A stretch of 26,840 nucleotides of DNA, taken from positions 1 through 26,840 of the forward strand of contig JAZQHB010000084.1 of assembly GCA_045540355.1 (NCBI GenBank), in the 5' to 3' direction. This document shows, in pieces, positions 7,843-16,491 of the stretch. The position numbers were made by a program, and so were the translations under genes. This DNA is from RGIG2945 sp045540355 (GTDB lineage: Bacteria > Bacillota > Clostridia > Oscillospirales > Acutalibacteraceae). Numbering within the stretch: the stretch's first letter is position 1; each line of letters opens with the position of its first letter. Below the pieces are notes generated by a model that ran no database searches, was not told the origin of the DNA, and was given only the letters and a program-made list of their open reading frames with translations.

Positions 7843-8532
7843 TTAGTTTATTTTAAAAATATCACTTTTAACTTTCAGAAGTTCAAGTATTCTTGATGAG
7901 CTGACCATCGAGTCGAAGATTTCATTTTCAATCAATGCCGACAAAAGCAAAACAATTATCGTCAGCAAAGAAACTACAACAAAACCTTTAAGAATTCCGA
8001 AAACACCGCCTAAAATTTTATTTATGCCTTTAAGCGGGGTCGCTTTAATCAGCCCTGAAAGGAATCTGCCCAACACTCCCAATACTGCTATAAAAATTAC
8101 TGCAAATATCAGGAATAAAACACATTTGATTATAACCGTTGCTATCGGTTGAATTGCCGTTTCAACTAAAAGCTCCGCAGCATTTGTCGCCGACAAATCA
8201 ATACCCGCCATACCTTTAGATATTTCTGCGGTATCCATACCAAAAGCAGATGCGAAACCTGATACAAAGTCTTTAATGTCGGTAAACAATAAACTTTCCT
8301 GATTTGCCGCTGATGACTCAACAATTTTCTGTCTTACCGTTTCAATGAGCCTGTCTTTCAGAAGATTCCGGTAAATCCACAAATGAACATATTCGGCAAC
8401 CCTTGATGCCAAAAATACCGAAACTATAAAACCGAATGTATCGACAATGCTTTTAAGCAATCCTTTTTTGTATGCAACTACTATTGAAAACACAAAAGCA
8501 AGAAGCAGGATTAAATCAATTACAAATCCCAT
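7843..8532 (-). CDS. CvpA-family membrane protein
   Basis: A 229-aa integral membrane protein of the CvpA (colicin V production) family. Hydrophobic helices lie at about 3-20, 28-45, 128-155 and 170-200, separated by a more polar region (about 50-125). The N-terminal pattern, with an early helix followed by a KKGLLKSIVDTFGF segment, is typical of the family. Its biochemical function is not settled; members have been linked to envelope integrity and secretion. GGAGG lies upstream of the ATG. It is the first gene after the promoter at 8590-8618 and probably co-transcribed with pgsA and the clp gene. Confidence 0.85.
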   Translation of the reverse strand: MGFVIDLILLLAFVFSIVVAYKKGLLKSIVDTFGFIVSVFLASRVAEYVHLWIYRNLLKDRLIETVRQKIVESSAANQESLLFTDIKDFVSGFASAFGMDTAEISKGMAGIDLSATNAAELLVETAIQPIATVIIKCVLFLIFAVIFIAVLGVLGRFLSGLIKATPLKGINKILGGVFGILKGFVVVSLLTIIVLLLSALIENEIFDSMVSSSRILELLKVKSDIFKIN

Positions 8533-8589
8533 CTATTCACTTCCTCCGAAAATAATCTGCATACTTAAAAACTATTCAACCAAAGTGTA

Positions 8590-8618
8590 ATTATATCATA
8601 GTTTTTCAAAAATAACAA
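8590..8618 (-). promoter_or_regulatory. Promoter of the cvpA-pgsA-clp operon
   Basis: On the minus strand TTGTTA (8618-8613), 17 nt and TATAAT (8595-8590), with a TG dinucleotide one base before the -10 (extended -10). The -10 is 58 nt upstream of the cvpA ATG. Confidence 0.75.
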
Positions 8619-8664
8619 TAACTTAATTCTTTTTTTACTCTTTATTCACAATAAATTCGTTAAA

Positions 8665-9819
8665 TTATCCCCTTACCGAATATCTGTTTATCATACCCGA
8701 AGTGAAAACATAACATTTTGAGCCGATTATCGCAATATGTTCGACCTGATTGTTAATTTTAATCTCACCGACTTGCTTTCCTCTTTTATTAAAACACAGA
8801 ATTTTGTCGGCTAAAACTGCCGCGAAATATTTTTCTCCGCAAGCAACTTTTTTCACATTACTTTCAAGCTTTACTCTCGCACATTCCTTGCCTTTTTTAT
8901 TCGTCATAACAAGAATATTAGAGTTAACGCCCGAGTATTCTAAAAACTGCATTACGCAAGTGCCTGTTGAATCGTACGCAACACTTGCAAGAGTGTTATT
9001 TTTAAAAATATCATCATCTGTTCGTTCCCCGTCCAATGTAACGGTGCTTCGTAAATTATCACCCACCGCGATTACATTATTGTCTGGTGTGAAGCTTATA
9101 TCAAAAAGTGAAGTCTTGGTGTATTCGATTTTTTGTATAAGCTCGCTTTCTTTTATCGAAAAAATGAAAAGACTTGATAATATTTCTGCATTCTTTTCAG
9201 ATATTACCGATGCGGCGAAATATTTGCCGTTTTCAGAAATTGCAACATCTGCAATGTAGCCTGATGTGCAATTCCATTGGAATATTTTTTCCTGCTTCTT
9301 TGAAAAAACTGTCATGGTGCATTTTGAAGCACCCGAATGAGTTGCAACAATAACTCTTGAGTTTTCTGACAAATCGGCAGCAAGTACATTTTCTTTTAAA
9401 TCTTTTTCCCATATAAGACCTGATGAGTTGTTGAGTTTTATCCTGCCTGATGCTCTGTCGAAAACCAAAAATTTACCCGCTTTAGAAATAACAGTGGGGT
9501 CAGAATATGTATGTTGTTCTTCTTTGGTTTCTTTTGCAGTTGTGTTAAGCTGATATGTTTTATCGTTTGCTAAGACCACAAGCTCATCATCAAGTGTTAC
9601 TACGGAATCAATGCCTGCGGTCTCTTTAGCATAAGGGTAGCCCGGTCCCGCACTCAATGAATCGAAGAAATCTGATATTCCTTTCGTTGTATTGGCGAAA
9701 GGAACACCCCTCAAAGTCTGTGCCACAACAAAGACGACAAGAAAAATAAATATTATAAGAAATATTGAAACAACTATCTTAGACGGCTTCAATTTTGCCT
9801 TCTTTCTTTTTTCACCCAT
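8665..9819 (-). CDS. Membrane-anchored WD40/propeller-like protein (DUF5711-like)
   Basis: A basic N-terminus (KRKKAKLKPSK) is followed by one strong transmembrane helix (about 14-34). The large extracytoplasmic domain is made of repeating beta-strand blocks with patterns such as ISENGKYFAASV and FTPDNNVIAVG, consistent with a beta-propeller. It resembles the DUF5711 family of Clostridia, and I know of no established function. The frame could be extended to a TTG at 9903, but that start has no ribosome-binding site. ATG 9819 has GGGAAAGG ten bases upstream and is preferred; ATG 9828 is the other option. It is the last gene of the long der-ruv-ecf-truA run. No convincing terminator follows it, only an A/T-only stem at about 8648-8662. 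Confidence 0.8.
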   Translation of the reverse strand: MGEKRKKAKLKPSKIVVSIFLIIFIFLVVFVVAQTLRGVPFANTTKGISDFFDSLSAGPGYPYAKETAGIDSVVTLDDELVVLANDKTYQLNTTAKETKEEQHTYSDPTVISKAGKFLVFDRASGRIKLNNSSGLIWEKDLKENVLAADLSENSRVIVATHSGASKCTMTVFSKKQEKIFQWNCTSGYIADVAISENGKYFAASVISEKNAEILSSLFIFSIKESELIQKIEYTKTSLFDISFTPDNNVIAVGDNLRSTVTLDGERTDDDIFKNNTLASVAYDSTGTCVMQFLEYSGVNSNILVMTNKKGKECARVKLESNVKKVACGEKYFAAVLADKILCFNKRGKQVGEIKINNQVEHIAIIGSKCYVFTSGMINRYSVRG

Positions 9820-9910
9820 AAAATCCATACCTTTCCCGGCGGTTTTGGCTATCCTGAATAAGTTTGAGATAAAATCAATTGTGCTGCAAGTGATTTTAGC
9901 CAAACTACCG

Positions 9911-10645
9911 TTAATATGTTACTTTGTTGAGATAGAGCCCTTGTGGCGGAGCCGTTATCCCCGCATTCTCTCTCTTTTTACTTTCAATTATCATAGGGAT
10001 TGAATTTTCATCAATCCTGCCCGAAGAAATATCAAGCATAGTACCTACCATTATTCGTACCATGTTATATAAAAAACCGTCTGCAGAAACTCTCATGATG
10101 ACTTCATCGCCCATTCTTTCAACAGAGAAGCTTTTAACCGTTCTGACCTTGTCTTCTACACTTCCGCCTGCGGCACAAAATGCCGAAAAATCGTGTTTAC
10201 CTATAAAACCTTTTGAAATCTTGTCAAGCTTTTCTGCATCAAGCTTGTATTTATAATGCAGATGTGTGTTCTGACAGAATGGATTTCTTACTTCGGAATT
10301 CCATATTTTATAAATATATTCTTTCTCTTTGCAATCATATCTCGGGTGAAAATCCGCATCAACCTCTTCACAGGATAAAACTGCGATGTCCTGAGGCAGA
10401 TTTCCGTTGAGTGCATTCACGAGTTTGTTGCACGGTATCTGATTTTCAGTTCTTAGTGTGCAAAAATATTCATTTGCGTGGACACCCGAATCGGTGCGAC
10501 TGCAGCCTGTTATGCTCTCCCTTTTATTGCATATAATTTCAACTGCATTCTGCAATGTTTCCTGAACAGTTTTTGCATTTGCCTGCACTTGCCAACCGTG
10601 ATATGCATATCCGTTATATGAAAGCTTTATTAAAATATTTCTCAT
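9911..10645 (-). CDS. truA: tRNA pseudouridine(38-40) synthase TruA
   Basis: It converts uridines 38-40 of the tRNA anticodon arm to pseudouridine. The catalytic block GCSRTDSGVHA is present with Asp52, and HPRYDCKEKEYIY and the late GFLYNMVRIMVGT segment are family hallmarks. At 244 aa it is the normal length. The start ATG is 3 nt beyond the ecfT stop. The GGCGG-like site lies inside the end of ecfT, which suggests translational coupling. The ecfA1-ecfA2-ecfT-truA order is common in Firmicutes, where the cassette often sits among ribosomal protein genes; here it lies downstream of glmM instead. Confidence 0.97.
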   Translation of the reverse strand: MRNILIKLSYNGYAYHGWQVQANAKTVQETLQNAVEIICNKRESITGCSRTDSGVHANEYFCTLRTENQIPCNKLVNALNGNLPQDIAVLSCEEVDADFHPRYDCKEKEYIYKIWNSEVRNPFCQNTHLHYKYKLDAEKLDKISKGFIGKHDFSAFCAAGGSVEDKVRTVKSFSVERMGDEVIMRVSADGFLYNMVRIMVGTMLDISSGRIDENSIPMIIESKKRENAGITAPPQGLYLNKVTY

Positions 10646-10648
10646 AGC

Positions 10649-11467
10649 TTATATTACCGCCGTTAAAAAGGTGTTGAGCAAAATTATACCCGTTGTCAGA
10701 AGTGCGATTATTACAAGTGCGACTATATCTCTTACGGATATTTTATTCTGCTTCATTCTTGTTCTCCCCTCACCGTCAGTGTAGCAACGACATTCCATTG
10801 CAAAAGCAAGGTCATTTGCTCTTCTGAACGAAGATACAAACAACGGAATAAGTATCGGCACCATCGCTTTAATCCTGTCAATTATTCCGCCAGATTCCAA
10901 GTCTGCACCTCTTGCTTTCTGTGCACTCATTATTTTATCTGTTTCTTCAACGAGAGTTGGTATGAATCTGAGTGCAAGTGTCATCATTGTAGCAAAAGTA
11001 CCGACAGGAACTTTTATAAGCTTTAACGGAGATAACAACTTTTCAATCGCATCTGTTAATTCTGTTGGTGTTGTTGTATAAGTCAGAAGCGAGCTTGCCA
11101 CCACTAAAGTTATAATTCTTACCGCAAGAAAAAATGCAAAAATCAGACCCTTGTCGGTTATATCAATAAACCACGATTCAGGCAAGAGATTTGTACCGTC
11201 CTGCATATAAAAAAGATTGAGCACGGCTGTAAAAATCACAATAAAAACAATCGGTTTTATGCTCTTTAAAATCATTTTGAACGGAACCTTTGAAAGAAAT
11301 ACCGTCACAACAAGAGCTGCAACCGTTAAACCTAATCCCCAAAAATTTTTCACTAAAAATATATTTACTATAAACAGGATTGTCAGGATTATTTTTATTC
11401 TTGCGTCGAGCTTATGAATGATTGATTTTGCAGAATAATACTGCCCTATTGTAATATCTTTTATCAT
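10649..11467 (-). CDS. ecfT: Energy-coupling factor transporter transmembrane protein EcfT
   Basis: This membrane scaffold couples EcfA1/EcfA2 ATP hydrolysis to vitamin- or metal-binding S components. It has multiple hydrophobic helices (about 28-45, 50-68, 75-88, 105-128, 245-265). The two cytoplasmic coupling motifs are visible: AQKARGADLES, and the later ECRCYTDGEGRTRM segment in the second coupling region. At 272 aa it has the usual length. Its ATG overlaps the ecfA2 stop by 4 nt (ATGA), and AGGAGG lies upstream inside ecfA2. No S-component gene is present, as expected for group II ECF systems with unlinked S components. Confidence 0.96.
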   Translation of the reverse strand: MIKDITIGQYYSAKSIIHKLDARIKIILTILFIVNIFLVKNFWGLGLTVAALVVTVFLSKVPFKMILKSIKPIVFIVIFTAVLNLFYMQDGTNLLPESWFIDITDKGLIFAFFLAVRIITLVVASSLLTYTTTPTELTDAIEKLLSPLKLIKVPVGTFATMMTLALRFIPTLVEETDKIMSAQKARGADLESGGIIDRIKAMVPILIPLFVSSFRRANDLAFAMECRCYTDGEGRTRMKQNKISVRDIVALVIIALLTTGIILLNTFLTAVI

Positions 11468-12324
11468 TTCTTACTACCTCCTAACAGGCGTAGTAATTCA
11501 GCTTTACCCTGCTCGACAGTATAGATATTTTTCGAGACATTTATACCTTTATTCTTTAAAGCCATAAATATTTTTGTGACCTGAGGCACATTAAGTCCCA
11601 TCTGAGCCAACTCTTCAGACCTCGAATAAACATTATCTACCGTATCAAACATCGCAACTTTTGACTTGTTCATAACAAGCACTTTTGTCGCTAATTTTGC
11701 AACATCCTCCATTGAGTGTGATACAAAAATAACTGTCTTCTTTGTATCATGCTGATATGCCTTTACCATATCTAAAATTCTGTCGCGACCTTTGGGGTCA
11801 AGACCTGCTGTCGGCTCGTCGAGTATCAAAACCTCGGGCTGCATTGCCATTACTCCTGCAATTGCAACACGGCGTTTCTCACCACCTGATAAATCAAACG
11901 GAGATTTGTTAAACATATCTTCCTTTACTCCGACATATTCAGCCGCTTTTCTTACTGCTTTATCAATATCTTCTTCGGACAGCTTCATATTCTTGGGCCC
12001 GAATGCGATATCTTTATAAACAGTTTCTTCGAAAAGCTGGTACTCGGGATACTGAAAACAAAGACCGACTTTAAAACGAGCCTGATGCACCGTTTTCTTT
12101 GACTCCCATATATCTTTACCCTCAAGAAGGATTTTTCCTTCTGTCGGTTTTAAAAGACCGTTGAAATGCTGGACAAGGGTAGACTTGCCCGAGCCTGTAT
12201 GACCGATAATACCGACAAGCTCACCGTTTTCAATCTCAATATTCACATTTTCAATTGCCGAAAATTGAGTCGGCGAAGTCTGATTGTATCTGTGCGATAC
12301 ATTTACAGCTTGTAAAACCGGCAT
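11464..12324 (-). CDS. ecfA2: Energy-coupling factor ATPase EcfA2
   Basis: One of the two ABC ATPases of the ECF module. It has Walker A GHTGSGKST (41-49), Q-loop FQYPEYQLFEET, signature LSGGEKRR, Walker B VLILDEPT and the D-loop AGLDP. The FQYPEYQLFEETV segment is typical of the EcfA2 paralogue. The C-terminal part (about 215-286) is the usual ECF extension. Its ATG shares one base with the ecfA1 stop (TAATG), and its TGA overlaps the ecfT ATG, so the three proteins are translationally coupled. Confidence 0.95.
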   Translation of the reverse strand: MPVLQAVNVSHRYNQTSPTQFSAIENVNIEIENGELVGIIGHTGSGKSTLVQHFNGLLKPTEGKILLEGKDIWESKKTVHQARFKVGLCFQYPEYQLFEETVYKDIAFGPKNMKLSEEDIDKAVRKAAEYVGVKEDMFNKSPFDLSGGEKRRVAIAGVMAMQPEVLILDEPTAGLDPKGRDRILDMVKAYQHDTKKTVIFVSHSMEDVAKLATKVLVMNKSKVAMFDTVDNVYSRSEELAQMGLNVPQVTKIFMALKNKGINVSKNIYTVEQGKAELLRLLGGSKK

Positions 12325-13169
12325 TATATCAATCCTTTTATTGCATCAACAAATTCATCAACATCCAATATGTCATCGGGCAAGTTTATGCCCTCTTTTT
12401 TGAGTTCATGTGCCAACTGCGTTGCCTGCGGCACATCAAGTCCGACCGCTTTCAGCTTCTGAGCATTTCTGAAAACCTCTTTCGGTGTACCGTCAAGAAT
12501 AATTTTTGCATCATCCATAACAACAACTCTGTCTGCCTGAACTGCTTCATCCATAAAATGAGTTATATACAAAACCGTTATCCCCAATTCTTTATTGAGG
12601 TATTTCACGGTATCCATTACTTCCTGTCTGCCTTTAGGGTCAAGCATTGCGGTCGGCTCATCAAACACTATGCATTTTGTCTGCATTGCGACTATGCCTG
12701 CTATCGCAACCCTCTGCTTCTGACCACCTGACAGAGTGTGCGGTTGTCGTTCTCTTAATTCGTACATACCTACCATTTTAAGAGCCTCGTCAACTCGTTT
12801 ACGGATTATTTTCGGCTCTATGCCGAGATTTTCGAGACCGAAGGCAACATCGTCCTCGACTATTGTTGCAACGATCTGATTATCGGGATTCTGAAAAACC
12901 ATACCGACAGTTTTTCTTATGTCGATTTCTTTTCTCTCGTCTGTGGTGTCCATTCCTTTTACAAAAACTTTTCCGCTTTGAGGAATATTTATTGCATTAC
13001 AAAGCTTTGCAAGAGTGGATTTTCCCGAGCCGTTATGACCTAATATCGCAACGAACTCGCCCTCTTTTATACCAAGAGAAACACCATCAACCGCAGGACG
13101 GGATCTTTCCCCGTCCTCCGATTCATAGTGAAATGTTACATTTTCAAATTTAATTATATAGTCGTCCAT
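12324..13169 (-). CDS. ecfA1: Energy-coupling factor ATPase EcfA1
   Basis: The partner ABC ATPase of the ECF module. It has Walker A GHNGSGKST (44-52), Q-loop VFQNPDNQIVA (91-101), signature LSGGQKQR (146-153), Walker B CIVFDEPT and a switch histidine in THFMDE. The VFQNPDNQ sequence is characteristic of EcfA1. ATG 13169 is chosen because GGGAG lies six bases upstream. The frame also has a TTG at 13187, which would add six residues without a better site. It overlaps the end of the preceding methyltransferase gene by 16 nt. Confidence 0.95.
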   Translation of the reverse strand: MDDYIIKFENVTFHYESEDGERSRPAVDGVSLGIKEGEFVAILGHNGSGKSTLAKLCNAINIPQSGKVFVKGMDTTDERKEIDIRKTVGMVFQNPDNQIVATIVEDDVAFGLENLGIEPKIIRKRVDEALKMVGMYELRERQPHTLSGGQKQRVAIAGIVAMQTKCIVFDEPTAMLDPKGRQEVMDTVKYLNKELGITVLYITHFMDEAVQADRVVVMDDAKIILDGTPKEVFRNAQKLKAVGLDVPQATQLAHELKKEGINLPDDILDVDEFVDAIKGLI

Positions 13170-14017
13170 ATTGCACTCCCGCCGCAAGGCAGTACTTTTT
13201 CAGTTCCCGAAACCTGTAAGCCTATTTCATCACAGGTTGTTGTTCCCTTGCGGTCAGCGGTCAAGCTCTGCAGAATATACTTCATTACTGCAGGAGAAAG
13301 ACCGGTTGTATAAGAATTTATAAGCATCATCAACGCATCATCTGATAATAGCTGTGTGCAAAGCTCAACGAAATCATAAATCTCATTTTCAAGCTTCCAT
13401 ACCTCACCACCGGGACCTCTGCCGTAAGACGGCGGGTCCATAATTATGATGTCATAAGTTCTGCCCCGTCTGATTTCCCTTTTTGCAAATTTGATACAAT
13501 CGTCAACTATCCATCTGATACTTCCGTCGGCAACGCCTGAAGAAATTGCATTTTCTTTAGCCCAGCCTACCATACCTTTTGATGCATCAACATGCACAAC
13601 CTCTGCACCGGCTGAAAGTGCCGCTACGGTTGCACCGCCTGTATATGCAAACAAGTTCAGAACTCTGACAGGTCGGTTTGCCTTTTTGATTGTTTCCTTA
13701 ATCATATCCCAATTGACGGCCTGCTCGGGAAAAAGTCCCGTATGCTTAAAGCCCATTGTCTTTATATTGAATGACAAGTCACCGTAAGATACTTTCCACG
13801 CATCGGGAATTTTTTTATAAACCTCCCAATGTCCGCCGCCCGTTGATGAGCGTATGTATCTTGCATCCGCTTTGTACCACAAGGGATGCTTTTTAGGTGT
13901 TTTCCAGATTGCTTGCGGGTCGGGTCTGATGAGGATAATATCTCCCCATCTTTCTAATTTTTCGCCGTCCGAGCAATCAATAAGCTCGTAGTCCTGCCAA
14001 TTTTCCGAAAATCTCAT
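13154..14017 (-). CDS. Class I SAM-dependent methyltransferase (RlmI/RlmK-like, no PUA domain)
   Basis: A Rossmann-fold methyltransferase of the Methyltrans_SAM type, related to the 23S rRNA methyltransferases RlmI and RlmKL. The SAM-binding loop is NLFAYTGGATVAA. Motif II is VVHVDASKG, and motif IV is MDPPSYGRG. The N-terminal ~100 residues form a beta-rich accessory region rather than a recognisable PUA domain. Target base and position cannot be inferred. It starts 8 nt after the glmM stop, with AGGAG five bases before its ATG, and its end overlaps ecfA1. It is clearly co-transcribed. Confidence 0.85.
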   Translation of the reverse strand: MRFSENWQDYELIDCSDGEKLERWGDIILIRPDPQAIWKTPKKHPLWYKADARYIRSSTGGGHWEVYKKIPDAWKVSYGDLSFNIKTMGFKHTGLFPEQAVNWDMIKETIKKANRPVRVLNLFAYTGGATVAALSAGAEVVHVDASKGMVGWAKENAISSGVADGSIRWIVDDCIKFAKREIRRGRTYDIIIMDPPSYGRGPGGEVWKLENEIYDFVELCTQLLSDDALMMLINSYTTGLSPAVMKYILQSLTADRKGTTTCDEIGLQVSGTEKVLPCGGSAIWTTI

Positions 14018-14025
14018 TTTAACTC

Positions 14026-15375
14026 CTAAATCAGTCTTTCTTTTACGACTGCTGCAATTTCTTCTGCAAGTGATTTAATTTGTTCGTAGTTTTCGCCCTC
14101 AAGCATAACTCTGATGAGAGGCTCTGTTCCTGACGGTCTTAAAAGAACTCTGCCTGTGTCGCCAAGCTCTTTTTCCGCATTTTTTACTGCAAGCTGAATT
14201 TCTTCATCAGTATTACATCTGAGCTTGCCGAGGTTTGAAACCTTGACATTTATCATTACCTGCGGATAAATCTGCATTATATTCTTAAGCTCTGACAAAG
14301 GTTTGCCTGTTCTTTTCATAATCTGAATAAGCTGTGCGGCAGTGACCTGACCGTCACCCGTTGTTGCAAAATCGCTGAAAATCACATGACCCGACTGTTC
14401 TCCGCCGATTGAATAACCGTTTTCAACCATATTTTCAAGAACATATCTGTCACCGACTTTTGTGAATTCCGCATCAATAGAGTTTTCCTGACAGAATTTC
14501 TTGAAGCCCATATTTGTCATAACAGTACCGACTACTGTATTTTTATTGAGCTTGCCTCTTTCCTTGAGGTCCTTTGCACAGATTGCGATAATCTGGTCAC
14601 CGTCGACTTCTTCGCCGTTTTCATCGACTGCTAAAAGTCTGTCGGCATCACCGTCAAAAGCAAAACCTGCCATAAGTTTATTTTCAACAACAAATTTCTT
14701 GAGATTATCAAGGTGTGTTGAACCGCAATCTCTGTTGATATTTGTTCCGTTATATGTGTTTGATAACATGTGACAGTTTGCACCAAGTCTTATAAACAAC
14801 TCCGTTGCAGTAACTGAAGCAGAACCGCAAGCACAGTCGAACGCCAAATCCATGCCCGAAAAATCAAGCTCAACAGTCGAACGAACATGCTCGATATAAT
14901 CAAACAATCCCATTTCGGATCTTGTAATTCTTCCGACATCTCCGCCTACCTTTACAGGCGGTGCGATAGTTTCATCAAGTATAATTTCTTCTATTTTTTC
15001 TTCCAATGCATCGGGTAATTTATATCCGTCAGAACGGAAGATTTTTATTCCGTTATATTCGCAAGGGTTATGTGATGCGGAAATCATAATTCCTGCATCA
15101 TAGTTATATTTTTTAACAAGAAATGCAACCGCAGGTGTCGGTACAACTCCCAACAACAAAACATCTGCACCAACAGAACAAAGTCCTGCTGCTATTGAAC
15201 ATTCAAGCATTTCCGATGAAATACGAGTATCCATTCCTATCAGAACTCTCGGTCTGGTTATTGATTCATCAACCAAAACCATAGCCGCCGCTCTGCCGAT
15301 TTTCATTGCTAATTCACAGGTTAATTCTGTGTTAGCAACACCTCTTGCACCATCTGTTCCGAAAAGTCTTCCCAT
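14026..15375 (-). CDS. glmM: Phosphoglucosamine mutase GlmM
   Basis: It interconverts glucosamine-6-phosphate and glucosamine-1-phosphate, feeding UDP-GlcNAc and so peptidoglycan synthesis. The active-site phosphoserine is in SASHNP (Ser101). The Mg2+ loop is DGDADR (241-246), and the phosphate-binding loop RPSGTEP lies near the C-terminus. It starts with GRLFGTDGARG, typical of GlmM, and at 449 aa it is full length. AAAGGG precedes the ATG, 26 nt after ruvB. In Bacillus glmM is controlled through cdaA-cdaR-glmM; here it is placed with ruvB instead, so that linkage is absent. Confidence 0.97.
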   Translation of the reverse strand: MGRLFGTDGARGVANTELTCELAMKIGRAAAMVLVDESITRPRVLIGMDTRISSEMLECSIAAGLCSVGADVLLLGVVPTPAVAFLVKKYNYDAGIMISASHNPCEYNGIKIFRSDGYKLPDALEEKIEEIILDETIAPPVKVGGDVGRITRSEMGLFDYIEHVRSTVELDFSGMDLAFDCACGSASVTATELFIRLGANCHMLSNTYNGTNINRDCGSTHLDNLKKFVVENKLMAGFAFDGDADRLLAVDENGEEVDGDQIIAICAKDLKERGKLNKNTVVGTVMTNMGFKKFCQENSIDAEFTKVGDRYVLENMVENGYSIGGEQSGHVIFSDFATTGDGQVTAAQLIQIMKRTGKPLSELKNIMQIYPQVMINVKVSNLGKLRCNTDEEIQLAVKNAEKELGDTGRVLLRPSGTEPLIRVMLEGENYEQIKSLAEEIAAVVKERLI

Positions 15376-15401
15376 AGTTTCTCTACCCTTTCTTCTGCTT
15401 G

Positions 15402-16406
15402 TTAATCAAGCTTATTATATGGAATATCCAAATGAGAATATGCTAACGGGGTCACAACTCTGCCCCTGGGTGTCCTTTGTAAAAATCCTATCTGCATCAA
15501 ATACGGTTCATAAACATCTTCAATTGTTATCGCTTCTTCGCCTATCATGGCAGCTATTGTATCAAGTCCGACAGGTCCGCCGTCATAATAGTTTATCATC
15601 GAAGTCAGAAGTCTGATGTCTATTGAGTCAAGACCCAATTCATCAATTTCCATGCTTTCAAGAGCTTTTCTTGTGTTTTCCAAATCAGCTACACCTTCAC
15701 CGATAACCTGAGCATAGTCCCTTGCTCTTTTCAAAAGACGGTTTGCAATTCGCGGTGTACCTCTTGAACGAGAAGCCAACTCGTATGCAGCATCATTATC
15801 TATTTCCATTCCGAAAATACTTGCACTTCTTTCAACAATTTCCGCCAATTCACCGGGGGTATAGAGCTCAAGTCTTAAAAGTATACCGAATCTGTCCCTC
15901 AAGGGTGCAGAAAGCTGACCTGCTCTTGTTGTCGCACCGACAACGGTAAAATGAGGTAAATCAAGTCTTATTGAACGGGCTGACGGACCTTTACCTATGA
16001 TAATATCAAGTGCATTATCCTCCATTGCAGGATATAAAACTTCTTCAACGCTTTTGGAGAGTCTGTGAATTTCATCGATAAATAAAATATCACCCTCGCC
16101 CAAGTTAGTAAGCAACGCCGCCAAATCACCCTGCTTTTCAATCGCGGGACCTGATGTAATTCTTAAGTTTACACCCATGTGATTTGCGATTATGCCCGCA
16201 AGTGTTGTCTTACCGAGACCGGGCGGTCCGTAAAGAAGTACATGGTCAAGCGATTCGCCTCTTTTTAAAGCCGCATTCATATATATATTCAGTCTTTCCT
16301 TGACTTTTTCCTGACCTATGTAATCTGATAAAGTTTTCGGTCTTAACGAAGTTTCAACATCTTTGTCCTCATTCACAAACTGAGGCTCTATGATTCTGTC
16401 TTCCAT
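15402..16406 (-). CDS. ruvB: Holliday junction branch-migration motor RuvB
   Basis: The AAA+ motor that, with RuvA, drives branch migration of Holliday junctions. It has Walker A GPPGLGKT (60-67), Walker B ILFIDEIHRLS (Asp111, Glu112), sensor VVGATTRAG, and a C-terminal winged-helix domain with QIGFLQRTPRGR. At 334 aa it is standard. It is separated from ruvA by 85 nt holding the repeat element at 16419-16482. Its own AAGAGG site lies at the end of that gap. Co-transcription with ruvC and ruvA is likely. Confidence 0.98.
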   Translation of the reverse strand: MEDRIIEPQFVNEDKDVETSLRPKTLSDYIGQEKVKERLNIYMNAALKRGESLDHVLLYGPPGLGKTTLAGIIANHMGVNLRITSGPAIEKQGDLAALLTNLGEGDILFIDEIHRLSKSVEEVLYPAMEDNALDIIIGKGPSARSIRLDLPHFTVVGATTRAGQLSAPLRDRFGILLRLELYTPGELAEIVERSASIFGMEIDNDAAYELASRSRGTPRIANRLLKRARDYAQVIGEGVADLENTRKALESMEIDELGLDSIDIRLLTSMINYYDGGPVGLDTIAAMIGEEAITIEDVYEPYLMQIGFLQRTPRGRVVTPLAYSHLDIPYNKLD

Positions 16407-16418
16407 ACATTTTCCTCT

Positions 16419-16482
16419 TTATAATCGGGTGTGGGTGAAACCCACCCTTCATTCTGCATTCTGAACTCTGCATTCTGCATTT
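16419..16482 (-). repeat. Interspersed structured repeat, copy A
   Basis: In the ruvA-ruvB gap. Read on the minus strand it starts AAATGCAGAATGCA, repeats the GCAGAAT heptamer, then forms a hairpin whose core is GTGGGT-TTC-ACCCAC and ends ATTATAA next to the ruvB ribosome-binding site. It aligns along its whole length (64 vs 63 nt, one indel, about 11 substitutions) with copy B at 20239-20301, which lies on the other strand. Within the hairpin two base pairs have changed on both sides. Confidence 0.8.
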
Positions 16483-16491
16483 GACTATTAA

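Noticed and set aside
8750..9259. 169-aa plus-strand frame opposite the DUF5711-like gene
   Set aside because: It is a shadow of the minus-strand gene, with no ribosome-binding site and unlikely composition.
13170..13187. TTG start for EcfA1
   Set aside because: It lies within the overlapping methyltransferase gene, and ATG 13169 has a well-spaced GGGAG site.
16431..16445. Hairpin in the ruvA-ruvB gap as an intrinsic terminator
   Set aside because: No T-run follows on the minus strand, and the hairpin belongs to the interspersed repeat.
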